Part shown: positions 28,386-36,243 of the stretch, in pieces | Position numbering within the stretch: the first letter of the stretch is position 1 | Layout: each line of letters opens with the position of its first letter | NCBI GenBank assembly: GCA_029861535.1 | Contig: JAOTZC010000007.1 | Span: 1-64,000 of the forward strand | Reading direction: 5' to 3' | DNA length: 64,000 nt | Origin: Gammaproteobacteria bacterium | GTDB taxonomy: Bacteria > Pseudomonadota > Gammaproteobacteria > Steroidobacterales > Woeseiaceae | The notes under the pieces: model-generated | The model's input: the letters and a program-made list of their open reading frames with translations, nothing else | The model's database searches: none | Told to the model about the DNA's origin: nothing | Made by a program: the position numbers and the translations under genes

Positions 28386-30770
28386 ATGATTAGATATTCA
28401 ATGCATCTAATGGCACTCGCGGCCGTTCTCTTCGTGGCCAGCCTGTCGTCAAATCCTGTGTTCGCACAGGCGGACGAAACCATCGAAGAGGTTGTCACAG
28501 TCGGCACACGCAGTGCAAAACCACGCTCGGCCGCAGACTCGACAGTTCCAATCGATGTAATCGGCGGCGAGGATTTCAATTCGCTAGGCGGCACCGCCGA
28601 CCTGACGGACAATCTAAAGGCCTTTGTGCCCTCCTACAACGCAACCCCGGCCACCGGTGACGGCAGCGCTTTCGTACGCCCGACATCGCTACGCGGCACT
28701 GCGCCCGACCAGGTGCTTGTGCTCGTTAATGGCAAGCGTCGCCATCGGTCTGCGCTATTACACTTTTTTGCGCCCGCCGCCGGTAACGGTGCACACGGAG
28801 TGGATGTCGGCATCATTCCGGGTATCGCGTTGAAGAGCGTTGAGGTTCTCCGTGATGGCGCCGCCTCGCAGTATGGCTCTGACGCGATTGCCGGTGTAAT
28901 CAACTTTGTTCTTAAAGACGCCGATGAAGGTGGCCAAGTTCAGGTCCAATACGGCGAACATTATGAGGGCGAACAGAGCGTCAAAGTCGCAGCAAATGCT
29001 GGCCTGGCGCTGAGCGATGTAGGCTGGATTAATGCCAGTATCGAGTATGTCGACAACGACGCGTTGTCGCGCGGCATTCAGCGGCCCGACGCGCAAGCTC
29101 TAATCGACATGGGTGTCACGGAAACTGGACAGGATGCACCGTTCGGCGATGCTCCACTAACTCAGACATGGGGCCGCCCGGAGACCGAAGGCACACGCTT
29201 CTTTTTGAACTCGGCGTTCGATATCAGTGGCGACTCGCAGCTGTATGCACGCTTCGGCCTTGCCGAAACCGATGGCCGCTACCGATTCTTTTATCGCCCA
29301 CCCGATCATTCAAGTCTGACGCAACATCGACTCGATGGCTTCACCGGCCTGCCTGGTGGATTCACGCCGTTTCTCGACGGTGACCAGACGGACACGAGTT
29401 TCATCATCGGCGTCGAAGGTGAATGGCAAAGCGGACTCATGTACGACTTTAGCTACGGTTACGGCAAGAATGAGTTGGACTATTTCCTGAATAACACGGT
29501 GAATCCGGACATCGCACTCGATGCGAATCTCCAGATACCGAAAATGGGCTTCGATGTCGGTGCTTATGCGGAGACGGAGACCAATTTGAATGCCGACTTT
29601 TCGCTGCCGGTCAGCGACGTATGGAATCTGGCATTTGGTGCTGAATGGCGCGAAGAGAAGTACACGATTATTCCGGGCGAACCGGATTCGTCTCTCGGCG
29701 CGGGCTCCAGTGGCTTTAAGGGTATCGAACCGAAGAACTCGGGAGAATTTGAACGCGACAATGTCGCTGTCTATGCCGACGTCGAACAGGATGTCAGCGA
29801 TGCCTTGCTATTGCAGTATGCAATTCGATACGAGAACTTTTCTGATTTTGGCAACACGATCAACGGCAAAATTGCCGCTCGTTACCGTTTTAACGACAGC
29901 TTTGCACTGCGTGGCGCAGTATCGACGGGATTTCATGCACCGACTCCCGCGCAGGTCAATGTCAGCTCGACGATTACGACATTTGATGGCGTAACCGGCC
30001 TGCAAGTTGAAGAAGGATTGGTACCGTCCACGGACCCACGGGTTTCCGCCAGTGGTGCCACGGCGTTGACCGAAGAAGAATCGCTAAACTTCAGTGCTGG
30101 CTTTACGGCGGATTTCTTCGACTCGACGTCGCTGACCTTGGACGTCTACAAGATCGAAGTTGACGATCGCATCTACCGTACCGGTGATATTGCGGTACCG
30201 AATACGACGAATACGATTTCGTTCTACACCAATGCATTGGACGTCGAACATACTGGCGTGGATGTTGTCGTTAATTCGGACTTTGAATGGGGCGACACGC
30301 TGAATACAACTTTGACGTTTGCATACGGCTATAATGAAATTGAGGTTACGGGACAGAAACAGATCAATGGCGTCAACCCAGTCAGCGCTGGCCTGATCGA
30401 GGATATTGAGAATAATTATCCCAATCATCGCTTCGTATTAAGCGCAAACACGTTCATCGGAGAACGCGCCAACGTAATGCTTCGTGCTAACTATTACGGC
30501 GATCATTTCGACGAACGCGGCAGCATTGGTGCGGCGGTTGATCCGTCCGCGGAAATCGATGCGACGATATACTTGGACCTCGAGTTTGGCTACCAATTCA
30601 ATGACAACTGGAAAGCCGTATTGGGTGCAGTCAACATCACAGACGAATTCATTGACGAAATTGGCCCGCCAAATGCGAATCGCTTAAGCGTTGGTTTGCA
30701 ATATCCGCGACGTAGCGCCGCAAATTATGAAGGCGGCGCCTGGTACCTGCGTGGAATCTACGCCTGGTAA
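28386..30770 (+). CDS. TonB-dependent outer-membrane receptor
   Basis: An energised outer-membrane importer of unknown ligand. The 794 residues begin with a signal peptide cleaved after VFA (27). A TonB-box-like EEVVTVGTR follows at about 34-42. The plug domain (about 50-185) has DQVLVLVNGKRRHRSAL and VEVLRDGAASQYGSDAIAGV. A 22-strand barrel ends in the aromatic RGIYAW. The ribosome site AGGGGGAAAA precedes the ATG. The gene is divergent from the RpiR regulator and aminotransferase and is closed by a strong terminator, so uptake and regulation form one locus. Confidence 0.93.
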   Translation: MIRYSMHLMALAAVLFVASLSSNPVFAQADETIEEVVTVGTRSAKPRSAADSTVPIDVIGGEDFNSLGGTADLTDNLKAFVPSYNATPATGDGSAFVRPTSLRGTAPDQVLVLVNGKRRHRSALLHFFAPAAGNGAHGVDVGIIPGIALKSVEVLRDGAASQYGSDAIAGVINFVLKDADEGGQVQVQYGEHYEGEQSVKVAANAGLALSDVGWINASIEYVDNDALSRGIQRPDAQALIDMGVTETGQDAPFGDAPLTQTWGRPETEGTRFFLNSAFDISGDSQLYARFGLAETDGRYRFFYRPPDHSSLTQHRLDGFTGLPGGFTPFLDGDQTDTSFIIGVEGEWQSGLMYDFSYGYGKNELDYFLNNTVNPDIALDANLQIPKMGFDVGAYAETETNLNADFSLPVSDVWNLAFGAEWREEKYTIIPGEPDSSLGAGSSGFKGIEPKNSGEFERDNVAVYADVEQDVSDALLLQYAIRYENFSDFGNTINGKIAARYRFNDSFALRGAVSTGFHAPTPAQVNVSSTITTFDGVTGLQVEEGLVPSTDPRVSASGATALTEEESLNFSAGFTADFFDSTSLTLDVYKIEVDDRIYRTGDIAVPNTTNTISFYTNALDVEHTGVDVVVNSDFEWGDTLNTTLTFAYGYNEIEVTGQKQINGVNPVSAGLIEDIENNYPNHRFVLSANTFIGERANVMLRANYYGDHFDERGSIGAAVDPSAEIDATIYLDLEFGYQFNDNWKAVLGAVNITDEFIDEIGPPNANRLSVGLQYPRRSAANYEGGAWYLRGIYAW

Positions 30771-30810
30771 ATACCAGAGCTTTTCGTCAAGCGACTACGT
30801 TTCAGAGATT

Positions 30811-30841
30811 AAGGCCGGTTGTACGCAACCGGCCTTTTTTT
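30811..30841 (+). terminator. Intrinsic terminator of the TonB receptor
   Basis: A 9-bp stem GGCCGGTTG / CAACCGGCC (30813-30821 with 30826-30834) has a 4-nt loop. A run of T extends to 30841, flanked by AA on the left so that the stem is extended by A-U pairs. It is about 40 bp after the receptor stop. Confidence 0.93.
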
Positions 30842-31567
30842 AAAGCATGCCTTTGTTGCGGCGACTGCGTATATCAGACATCAACGCGGTGTCTTCATAA
30901 CGCGCTATACTTAGCGGCTTTGCGAAACGCGGTTTTTTTCCCCCAGCGACCCAATCGGCACATAAGGATCCCGCGGCACATGCGGCCATGCTGCCGAATC
31001 CCGACAGCGCGGCGACGATGTACAGATCATCAACTTTCGTACGGCCGATCAACGACCAGTTTTCATCGGTCATCGAGTAATAGCCGCCATAATGACTGCG
31101 ACGCATCGGAATGGCGTGCAGATACTGTCGTAATGCAGGATGCAGAGACGCCGCGGCGCGCAGTACGATTTCTGGGAAAAATTCGTTGCTGCTCGACGAA
31201 TATGAACTAAATTCGAGATATCACCACTAATTGACTGGAATTTATCAGTAATTAATCTCCGATTATTGAGCACTTCCACGCCATTGGGTGCCTCTGACCA
31301 ATGTTGGTTCGGCGAATACTGGTAGGTGCCGGAGCTCGCCTCGGTATGCAAGCGCACGTTCCCATTGATGGCATGGCCAAACCCGCGATCGAGATCGGCC
31401 ATTAGATCATCAATATTGGCATGCCGGGTTGCCGGCAGGTAACCCCGGCGCGTCATAGAAAAAGCGTCGGAAGTCTCGTGCGCGAGAGCCTCCATCAGGT
31501 CGATGCTGTAATCCGTAAACTCCCTCACGACCGGGTGCGACCGGCAAGAGCTCATTTCGAAACCCAA
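30840..31567 (-). pseudogene. Decayed FAD-dependent (DAO-type) oxidoreductase
   Basis: Two overlapping frames together read as the C-terminal half of a D-amino-acid/glycine-oxidase-like flavoprotein. The upstream frame (31567 to about 31180) has the family-like EMSSCRSHPVVREFTDYS and later text. It then loses homology, while the other frame continues in register with FPEIVLRAAASLHPALRQYL, HYGGYYSMTDENWSLIG and the FAD-loop VAALSGFGSMAACAAG. A frameshift near 31175 is therefore inferred. The N-terminal dinucleotide-binding motif is missing altogether, and the piece starts just past a terminator belonging to another gene. This is a 5'-truncated, frameshifted relic. Confidence 0.75.
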
Positions 31568-31569
31568 TC

Positions 31570-31605
31570 AAAAAAATACCCTGCAACTGCAAGACTTGCA
31601 GGGTA
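31570..31605 (-). terminator. Intrinsic terminator after the small 92-residue gene
   Basis: On the minus strand TACCCTGCAA pairs perfectly with TTGCAGGGTA (10 bp, 31577-31586 with 31596-31605) and is followed by seven T (31570-31576). It lies 37 bp after the stop of the 92-residue gene. The decayed oxidoreductase begins immediately beyond it. Confidence 0.9.
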
Positions 31606-31641
31606 ACTCGGGAAATCGCTTATCCGCGAATGTTTTGGCCT

Positions 31642-31920
31642 CTAGTACCGAAATTCTTTGTCTAAAACGGTGACCTTTACAGTCTCGCGTTTAACGCCAT
31701 CATATTGCATCGCTGCTGCGGTGGCCGGCGATTCCAAAACTTCGAAGTATTTGTCAACGTCCTCTGGTTCAGCGTACAACGTCAATTCATTGTCTTTCGT
31801 AATGGTGAAATACGATGCATCTGATGTCATGCTCTTTAGAAGTTCACCATGAGTCCGAAAACCCTGTTCCCATTTTGCGGCATCTTCTACTTGTGCGGTA
31901 ATTATTACTTTCGCCATCAT
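31642..31920 (-). CDS. Small conserved-looking protein, ferredoxin-like fold suspected
   Basis: A 92-residue soluble protein with no signal peptide, starting at a double ATG with a very strong ribosome site (GGAAGGAGAAATT). The pattern beta-VIITAQVED, helix AKWEQGFRTHGELLKSM, beta SYFTITKDNELTLYAE, helix VDKYFEVLESPATAAAM, beta TVKVTVLDKEF resembles the dimeric alpha/beta-barrel group that includes antibiotic monooxygenase-like proteins. This comparison rests on secondary-structure reading only. The gene forms its own transcription unit with a terminator. Function is unknown. Confidence 0.65.
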   Translation of the reverse strand: MMAKVIITAQVEDAAKWEQGFRTHGELLKSMTSDASYFTITKDNELTLYAEPEDVDKYFEVLESPATAAAMQYDGVKRETVKVTVLDKEFRY

Positions 31921-32114
31921 AATTTCTCCTTCCTAATTAGACACGGCTAGCGTACAGGTCTGTCATCACCTAATTAGCATCGACCGACCGTCCAGAATTA
32001 CGCCATTCTGTCGCGTGAATATATCGCAATTTCAGGGATACAAGGAAGAACCGCTAATCGCGAAATGTAATCTCTTGGAGCAATACATTGCTCAAGAAAT
32101 TAAAAGAATATTTC

Positions 32115-33014
32115 TCAGGACGGATAAAACTGGTCATTCGCCTGACGCGAATCTCGTCCAAGCTCTGGTACCCAATCGAGTAGAAAGTCCGAGGCCACTT
32201 CGCCCTGCTCGTCCTGCCAAAAGTGGCTGGCCTCAAGAGAATGATAGACATGGTCGGGGAAGTGGGACTTAAACCTTTCAAGTTCGGGCTCTTGAAAGGC
32301 AAAATCCTTATTCCCCCAAAGAAACAGTACGGGCTTTCCAGCGAGTTGATCCAAGCCTGCCTCAACCTGCGCCTCGAACTCATAGGCCTTGACGAGTTGA
32401 CGAGGAAAAATAGAAGTTTGCTTGCGGTTTCCTCTATCTCGAAATGGTGCCTCGTACATCGCCATCTCCCTATCGCTACGAGCGTCGACAAATCCCTCTT
32501 TCATAAAAAACCGCCATACACCATTAAATGAATTCGCCATCAAACGACCGATAGGACCGCCCATCAACCAACTAAATACTCGGAAGCGGGCTTGATCCTT
32601 GAGAGGCCACGCCCACGAATTACCGATAACCATGCCCAGCACACGTTCTGGGAATTTTTCCGCAATAGCGAGCCCAATCGGACCACCCCAATCTTGCATC
32701 ACAATGAAGAAGTCCTTGAGCTCAAGCTTCTCAACAAATTCGATCATAACTTCGCTTTGGGAACTCGCCAGAAAATCGAATCCATCAGGTGCAGTCGATA
32801 GACCAAAGCCTGGATAGTCCGGTGCGATGCAACGAAACTGCATACTTAATTTTGTAATCATTTTTCGGTACAAGAATGACCAGGCTGGGTTTCCGTGCAA
32901 CATCAGTATTATTGGACCCTCTCCTTCATCGACATAATGAACTTCGGACCCATTGTTGGTTGTCAAAAAGTAATTCTCAAAAGGAAACAGTTCTTTATCC
33001 ACCTCGAATTTCAT
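32115..33014 (-). CDS. Alpha/beta hydrolase, haloalkane dehalogenase-like
   Basis: A 299-residue cytosolic alpha/beta hydrolase. The nucleophile elbow is VMQDWGG with Asp at 108 rather than Ser, followed by the halide-binding Trp 109. The oxyanion-side motif is LMLHGNPAWSFLYR (38-51) with HGNP, as in haloalkane dehalogenases. The acid is probably Asp in LWGNKDFAF, and the base is His in EASHFW. These features point to hydrolysis of carbon-halogen bonds, though fluoroacetate dehalogenases and epoxide hydrolases also use an Asp. The ATG at 33014 has AGGAAAGGAA directly upstream. It is a single-gene unit at the left end of the accessory region. Confidence 0.82.
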   Translation of the reverse strand: MKFEVDKELFPFENYFLTTNNGSEVHYVDEGEGPIILMLHGNPAWSFLYRKMITKLSMQFRCIAPDYPGFGLSTAPDGFDFLASSQSEVMIEFVEKLELKDFFIVMQDWGGPIGLAIAEKFPERVLGMVIGNSWAWPLKDQARFRVFSWLMGGPIGRLMANSFNGVWRFFMKEGFVDARSDREMAMYEAPFRDRGNRKQTSIFPRQLVKAYEFEAQVEAGLDQLAGKPVLFLWGNKDFAFQEPELERFKSHFPDHVYHSLEASHFWQDEQGEVASDFLLDWVPELGRDSRQANDQFYPS

Positions 33015-33081
33015 TTCCTTTCCTCTCGGTTCCACGAAATCAATCAATTGAGTACATAAAGTGCGGACGGGTCTCCGGCTC

Positions 33082-33576
33082 TCAACCGGCTACCGAACTT
33101 TCTGAATTTGCCGCGGGCTTTAGCAGTCGCGCAAAAATCATGACATGCGACACCAGCAGTAACGGCACGAATAATGTTGGTATATACCAAACGGATCCAA
33201 AGTCTGAAACAACCTCGACGTGACGCAACGCGTTGAGCAGGTCAACCGTGCCAACAATATTGAAGATCCACAGCACAGCCGTTGTGCCTTTCCATCCGAC
33301 TCGAAGCAGGACTAGGACTAAGATCGCAAGGACACTCGCCGAAAGGTCGCCATACGCTGCGGGAATTGCGAAATAGTCCGGGAGCGGTTGCGCCACCACA
33401 CCAGGTACCAGGAAAACCAGGCCCATGTAGCGAAATGCATGCGGTAGCGTGAGCCAGAATAGCGCGTCTCGTTGTGACTGCCTCGCCAACCACGGAGCCA
33501 CGATCCAACGGGACACTAAGGCGAACAACGTCAAGCTAAGAACAAATTGCAGTAAGAAAATCGCTTGCGTACTCAT
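33082..33576 (-). CDS. Small integral membrane protein
   Basis: A 164-residue protein with about four hydrophobic helices: 4-28, 38-62, 76-94 and 134-154. A conserved-looking LPHAFRYMGLVFLVPGVV sits in the second. No catalytic motif or named family was recognised. It lies 67 bp upstream of the dehalogenase-like gene on the same strand, so the two may be co-transcribed. Confidence 0.6.
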   Translation of the reverse strand: MSTQAIFLLQFVLSLTLFALVSRWIVAPWLARQSQRDALFWLTLPHAFRYMGLVFLVPGVVAQPLPDYFAIPAAYGDLSASVLAILVLVLLRVGWKGTTAVLWIFNIVGTVDLLNALRHVEVVSDFGSVWYIPTLFVPLLLVSHVMIFARLLKPAANSESSVAG

Positions 33577-33903
33577 CGAGTGGTTCCTCCAGGCAGTAAC
33601 ACTAATGCCCGCTTTGGGAATAAAACAAACACCTTCTTGAGTTTAGCTCGCAGATTACTTGTTGCCAGTTTTGGGTCGAATATCGACATCCGAACGGCAG
33701 CGCTGGCTAACCGTTCCAAATACGCGCGCTTTAGGTCGACGGGCAACATTAGATCGTATCTAAATAGACGTGCACTTCATGTCCGTTAACGGCCAGCAAC
33801 GGACGATCAGACGTCAAGGCGTCATGTACTTGACCGTTGTCTGCTTGATCTGGCGCGCGACGACGACTAGCGTGTGGTTTCACTCTGTCCAAAGGGTAAA
33901 AAA
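33577..33903. other. Divergent intergenic region with one inverted repeat
   Basis: This 327-bp gap separates two divergent small membrane-protein genes. It holds the inverted repeat at 33781-33804. I see no open frame with a ribosome site and no intrinsic terminator; promoters for both flanking genes should lie here but none stands out. Confidence 0.5.
33781..33804. repeat. GTCCG-type inverted repeat, copy A
   Basis: GTCCGTT (33781-33787) and AACGGAC (33798-33804) flank a 10-nt loop containing ACGGCCAGC. It is one of a set of diverged copies found between genes across 33.7-44.9 kb; the best copy has arms ATGTCCGCT and AGCGGACAT. Confidence 0.6.
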
Positions 33904-34326
33904 ATGAATAACAATGCATTTGGCAATAAGACGTTTTGGATCGGCTGGATTGTCGTATTCGTGGTCATGCAGGGATTCGGCTACCTGGTACATGAGCTCG
34001 GGCTATCGGACACCTATCAGTCGCTGGCATCGGTTTTTCGACCGAAAGAAGAAATGGATTCGATGATGTGGATGATGATGGTCGGTGGCGCCTTTTCGCT
34101 GCTGGTGTTCTGCTACATCTTCACCTTGGGCCATGAGGGCAAAGGCGTGATGGAGGGCGTGCGTTACGGCACCCTGATGGGGCTGTTTCTCTCCATCCCA
34201 ACGTCGGTTGATTCCTATGTGATTTATCCGCTAACCGGTGAACTTGCCGTGATCTGGTTCGTCGCGGGTGTCATCGGCATAATCATCGCCGGGGCCGTAT
34301 TCGCCGCTATTTATAAGCCATCCTAG
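33904..34326 (+). CDS. Small integral membrane protein
   Basis: A 140-residue protein starting at ATG 33904 after AAAGGGT. Four membrane helices are visible at about 12-30, 58-80, 90-105 and 115-135, with a methionine-rich EEMDSMMWMMMVGG before the second. The last helix pair (SVDSYVIYPL ... WFVAGVIGIIIAGAVF) resembles small DUF-type inner-membrane proteins, but no family can be named. It is a single-gene unit bordered on both sides by GTCCGC repeats. Confidence 0.6.
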   Translation: MNNNAFGNKTFWIGWIVVFVVMQGFGYLVHELGLSDTYQSLASVFRPKEEMDSMMWMMMVGGAFSLLVFCYIFTLGHEGKGVMEGVRYGTLMGLFLSIPTSVDSYVIYPLTGELAVIWFVAGVIGIIIAGAVFAAIYKPS

Positions 34327-34391
34327 ACTACGATTTAGATGACATAAGCGGCTAGTTGCCACGAAAGTGGCGCCTGCATCGGACTTGAAAA

Positions 34392-34413
34392 ATGTCCGCT
34401 TCCGGTCGAAAGC
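34392..34413. repeat. GTCCGC-type repeat, copy B (half)
   Basis: AATGTCCGCTTCCGGTCGAAAGC matches the left arm and loop of the repeat set; the right arm is degenerate (AAAGC only). It lies between two convergent accessory genes. Confidence 0.5.
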
Positions 34414-34464
34414 AAATATTCTGAAGGTGGCACGCGGCCCATTACGCGGTATTGTCAGTCCAAC

Positions 34465-34914
34465 TTAAAGCTGGATGTCGACGCCGGCTGCAGTGTGGCA
34501 ACCGCGACAGCCATCCGTGATGTGCTGCGCCGCAGCGCGTGCCGCCCCAAGGTCAGGGGCGTCAGTGACCGCGCGGGCTGCGTCGCGGATACCCTTGATA
34601 TGCCGGTCCCAGTCGCCGGGGTGACCGCTCACCCCCTCGTGTCGCAACAGCCAGTAGGCCGGTGTCTGGGCCGCTTCAAGATCTCCGGCCGCCAATGCAG
34701 CGTTGAGACGGTCGAGGTGGCTTGCGTGTAGGTGCATGTGCCTAATAAACGCATCGCTCCCCATTCCCGCTGCCTCCGCAGCCGGGAGTTCGACCACGGC
34801 CGACCCCGCGGCCACCGGCGAATCGTCTCCCTGAGCAGGCGCCGCCTCTTTTTTCTCAACGCAACTCGTCACAACTAAAGCGACGCCAACGATCAATAAC
34901 GCGTGTAATCTCAT
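34465..34914 (-). CDS. Periplasmic c-type cytochrome lipoprotein (c'/c556-like)
   Basis: A 149-residue exported protein. The signal ends in the lipobox VVTSC, with the lipidated Cys at 18, followed by an Ala/Pro-rich linker. The rest is helical, with one heme c attachment site CRGCH at 136-140 near the C terminus. A single C-terminal CxxCH in a small helical protein is typical of the cytochrome c'/c556 fold. A lone axial His is expected; a sixth ligand is not evident. Electron transfer or NO/redox sensing at the membrane surface is plausible but not shown. Confidence 0.72.
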   Translation of the reverse strand: MRLHALLIVGVALVVTSCVEKKEAAPAQGDDSPVAAGSAVVELPAAEAAGMGSDAFIRHMHLHASHLDRLNAALAAGDLEAAQTPAYWLLRHEGVSGHPGDWDRHIKGIRDAARAVTDAPDLGAARAAAQHITDGCRGCHTAAGVDIQL

Positions 34915-35119
34915 ATTGAATCCAATGTCCGCCTATTTGAAATTTCCACGACTTCCAATCAATTCGACCTGCAATAGAACTACACTTTATGTGTCAACAG
35001 CAGCATCGTGTCAATCCTTAGATGTACTTAAATCGTGTTTGGGTCAGTCCATGCAGCGTTAAGGGAATGTTGGCCTCGGGTCATAATCGGGCCCTCAGAA
35101 CTCAATCACTTGAATAGCA

Positions 35120-35138
35120 GCTGTCGGGTGTAAAGCGG
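35120..35138. repeat. GTCCGC-type repeat, copy C
   Basis: This 19-nt stretch, GCTGTCGGGTGTAAAGCGG, is identical to the sequence obtained by removing the first IS30 element and one GGT from 38532-39782. It therefore shows what that insertion site looked like before the IS arrived. Confidence 0.75.
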
Positions 35139-35170
35139 TCGTTCAATTAGCCCAAAGTATGCGGATGTGA

Positions 35171-35200
35171 CGGCCAGCTAACGGCCAAGAGCGGACATAG
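35171..35200. repeat. GTCCGC-type repeat, copy D
   Basis: CGGCCAGCTAACGGCCAAGAGCGGACATAG carries the right arm AGCGGACAT and the GGCC loop of the set; an arm-like GCGGATGTGA lies just before it. It is about 35 bp after copy C. Confidence 0.5.
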
Positions 35201-35260
35201 AAAACCCGACCCTCGTCATCGGGTTCGTTATCTGTACGTTCGCCACCTTAGAACTGGGCG

Positions 35261-35776
35261 TTAGTTGGGCTCAAAGTGATAGATCCCATCGTAGTCGATT
35301 TCTCCAAATTCAGGGAGGTTTGGGGGAGTCGGTGGCACGAAGCCCAGTCCCCACCAGTTCCCCTGTCCACGGAGGTTTTCTAGGTCAGCTGAGCCGTCAG
35401 TGATCACCCAATGACCATACCAATCGGAAGTGGCGTCTAGTCTCGAGCCTACAACAGACATCTCGAGCGTGCCCGATCTGCCGTCGACAGTAACCGAACT
35501 AAAAGTAACAATCGCATTGAACGACCACCTGCCGGAGCAATGAATCACGACCTTGCCAGACTCGGTCGAGTCGCCAGTAAACGTCCCTGTCCACAAACCA
35601 ATCTCAAATGTGTTCAGGAACGTATTACACCCGGCCTCTCGCGCATCTATGATAGAGGGTAAATAAAACCACTTACCGCTCGCGGTTTCGGGTGGCCCTG
35701 CTTGTATCGGTGTCGCAAACGCGAATAGAAACGCAACGATGCCGGTGCATAACAAGGTCAAATGCCTCTTTCTCAT
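35261..35776 (-). CDS. Exported beta-barrel-like protein (DUF3224-like)
   Basis: A 171-residue exported protein, starting at ATG 35776 behind AAAGGAGAGGAAAA. The signal peptide ends at about 27 (PIQA). The mature part is all-beta: SGKWFYLPS, GLWTGTFTGDSTESGKVV, VTVDGRSGTLEMSVVG, then SADLENLRGQGNWWG. The GT-x-G ... GRSGTLEM ... DLxxLRGxGxW order recalls DUF3224, a small calycin/allene-oxide-cyclase-like barrel; this is a resemblance, not a proven match. Two cysteines may form a disulfide. The longer frame to 35974 is not supported. It is a single-gene unit. Confidence 0.6.
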   Translation of the reverse strand: MRKRHLTLLCTGIVAFLFAFATPIQAGPPETASGKWFYLPSIIDAREAGCNTFLNTFEIGLWTGTFTGDSTESGKVVIHCSGRWSFNAIVTFSSVTVDGRSGTLEMSVVGSRLDATSDWYGHWVITDGSADLENLRGQGNWWGLGFVPPTPPNLPEFGEIDYDGIYHFEPN

Positions 35777-35923
35777 TTTTCCTCTCCTTTCAATTTCGCA
35801 GATTTTCCTAACGACGGTGAGTGCAGCCCGGCGATCTTGGGTCCTTCGGGGCGTCGCGGAAGGCGTCGCGGAGGAGGCGAGGACCCGTGGCTTTGCGTCC
35901 CTGACTTTGGTCAGGTTTGCCTT

Positions 35924-35948
35924 TGTTACACGCATATAATGCGTAACA
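35924..35948. repeat. Near-perfect palindrome with an embedded TATAAT
   Basis: TGTTAC-A-CGCAT, three bases, ATGCG-TAACA: the arms are identical except for one extra A on the left. A perfect TATAAT (35935-35940) sits on the dyad axis on the plus strand. Either a regulator operator over a promoter or a recombination-type site would look like this. Confidence 0.6.
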
Positions 35949-36064
35949 CATAAGGCACAAGGGCGCCTTGACAATCGTCAAGACGGAACGTTAGCGAGCC
36001 TTACGATTACTGATTGAAAAAGGTCAAGAATACAGAAAGCCCTATGGGATGGTAGGGCGTTTTT
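35945..36064 (+). ncRNA. Candidate structured RNA ending in a terminator
   Basis: Downstream of the TATAAT, TAAGGC (35951-35956) can pair with GCCTTA (35998-36003) as a closing helix. Inside it, CTTGAC-AATC-GTCAAG forms a 6-bp hairpin. About 36 nt later there is a terminator, GCCCTA / TAGGGC with T tail. No plus-strand gene precedes this terminator, which argues for a small transcript of about 118 nt. The -35 is poor and no family was recognised; the helix could equally belong to a minus-strand leader. Confidence 0.35.
36039..36064 (+). terminator. Plus-strand intrinsic terminator without an upstream gene
   Basis: GCCCTA (36039-36044) pairs with TAGGGC (36053-36058) around an 8-nt loop, followed by GTTTTT. 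The nearest plus-strand gene upstream ends more than 1.7 kb away, so it probably serves the candidate RNA. Confidence 0.6.
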
Positions 36065-36243
36065 CTAAGGCTCGAATGTCCGCGTTATGTATTCCATATT
36101 TTCACTTCGCACATGCCGAGCAGCGGGAATCATTACCTTTGTAGTTAATTAGTTTGACGTACACGTTATCTCACATAACGAAATAGAGCGACCACCGGTT
36201 CTTTTGCCTCGCAGCGTACAATAGAAAAACCACGTGTACGCAT

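Larger units (their letters stand above)
34915..35260. other. Intergenic region with two repeat copies
   Basis: This 346-bp gap lies between two minus-strand genes. It holds the repeats at 35120-35138 and 35171-35200 and no recognisable gene. The promoter for the cytochrome-lipoprotein gene should be near its left end. Confidence 0.5.
35777..36243. other. Gene-free 467-bp region with palindrome and candidate structured RNA
   Basis: No convincing reading frame is present. It holds a 25-bp dyad (35924-35948), a candidate structured RNA ending in a plus-strand terminator (35945-36064) and a repeat fragment GAATGTCCGCG (36073-36083). Confidence 0.5.

Noticed and set aside
35940..36010. Integron attC site or c-di-GMP (GEMM) riboswitch
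   Set aside because: GCGTAAC and GTTAGCG look like attC core ends but do not match RYYYAAC/GTTRRRY, and the conserved GEMM core sequence is not present.
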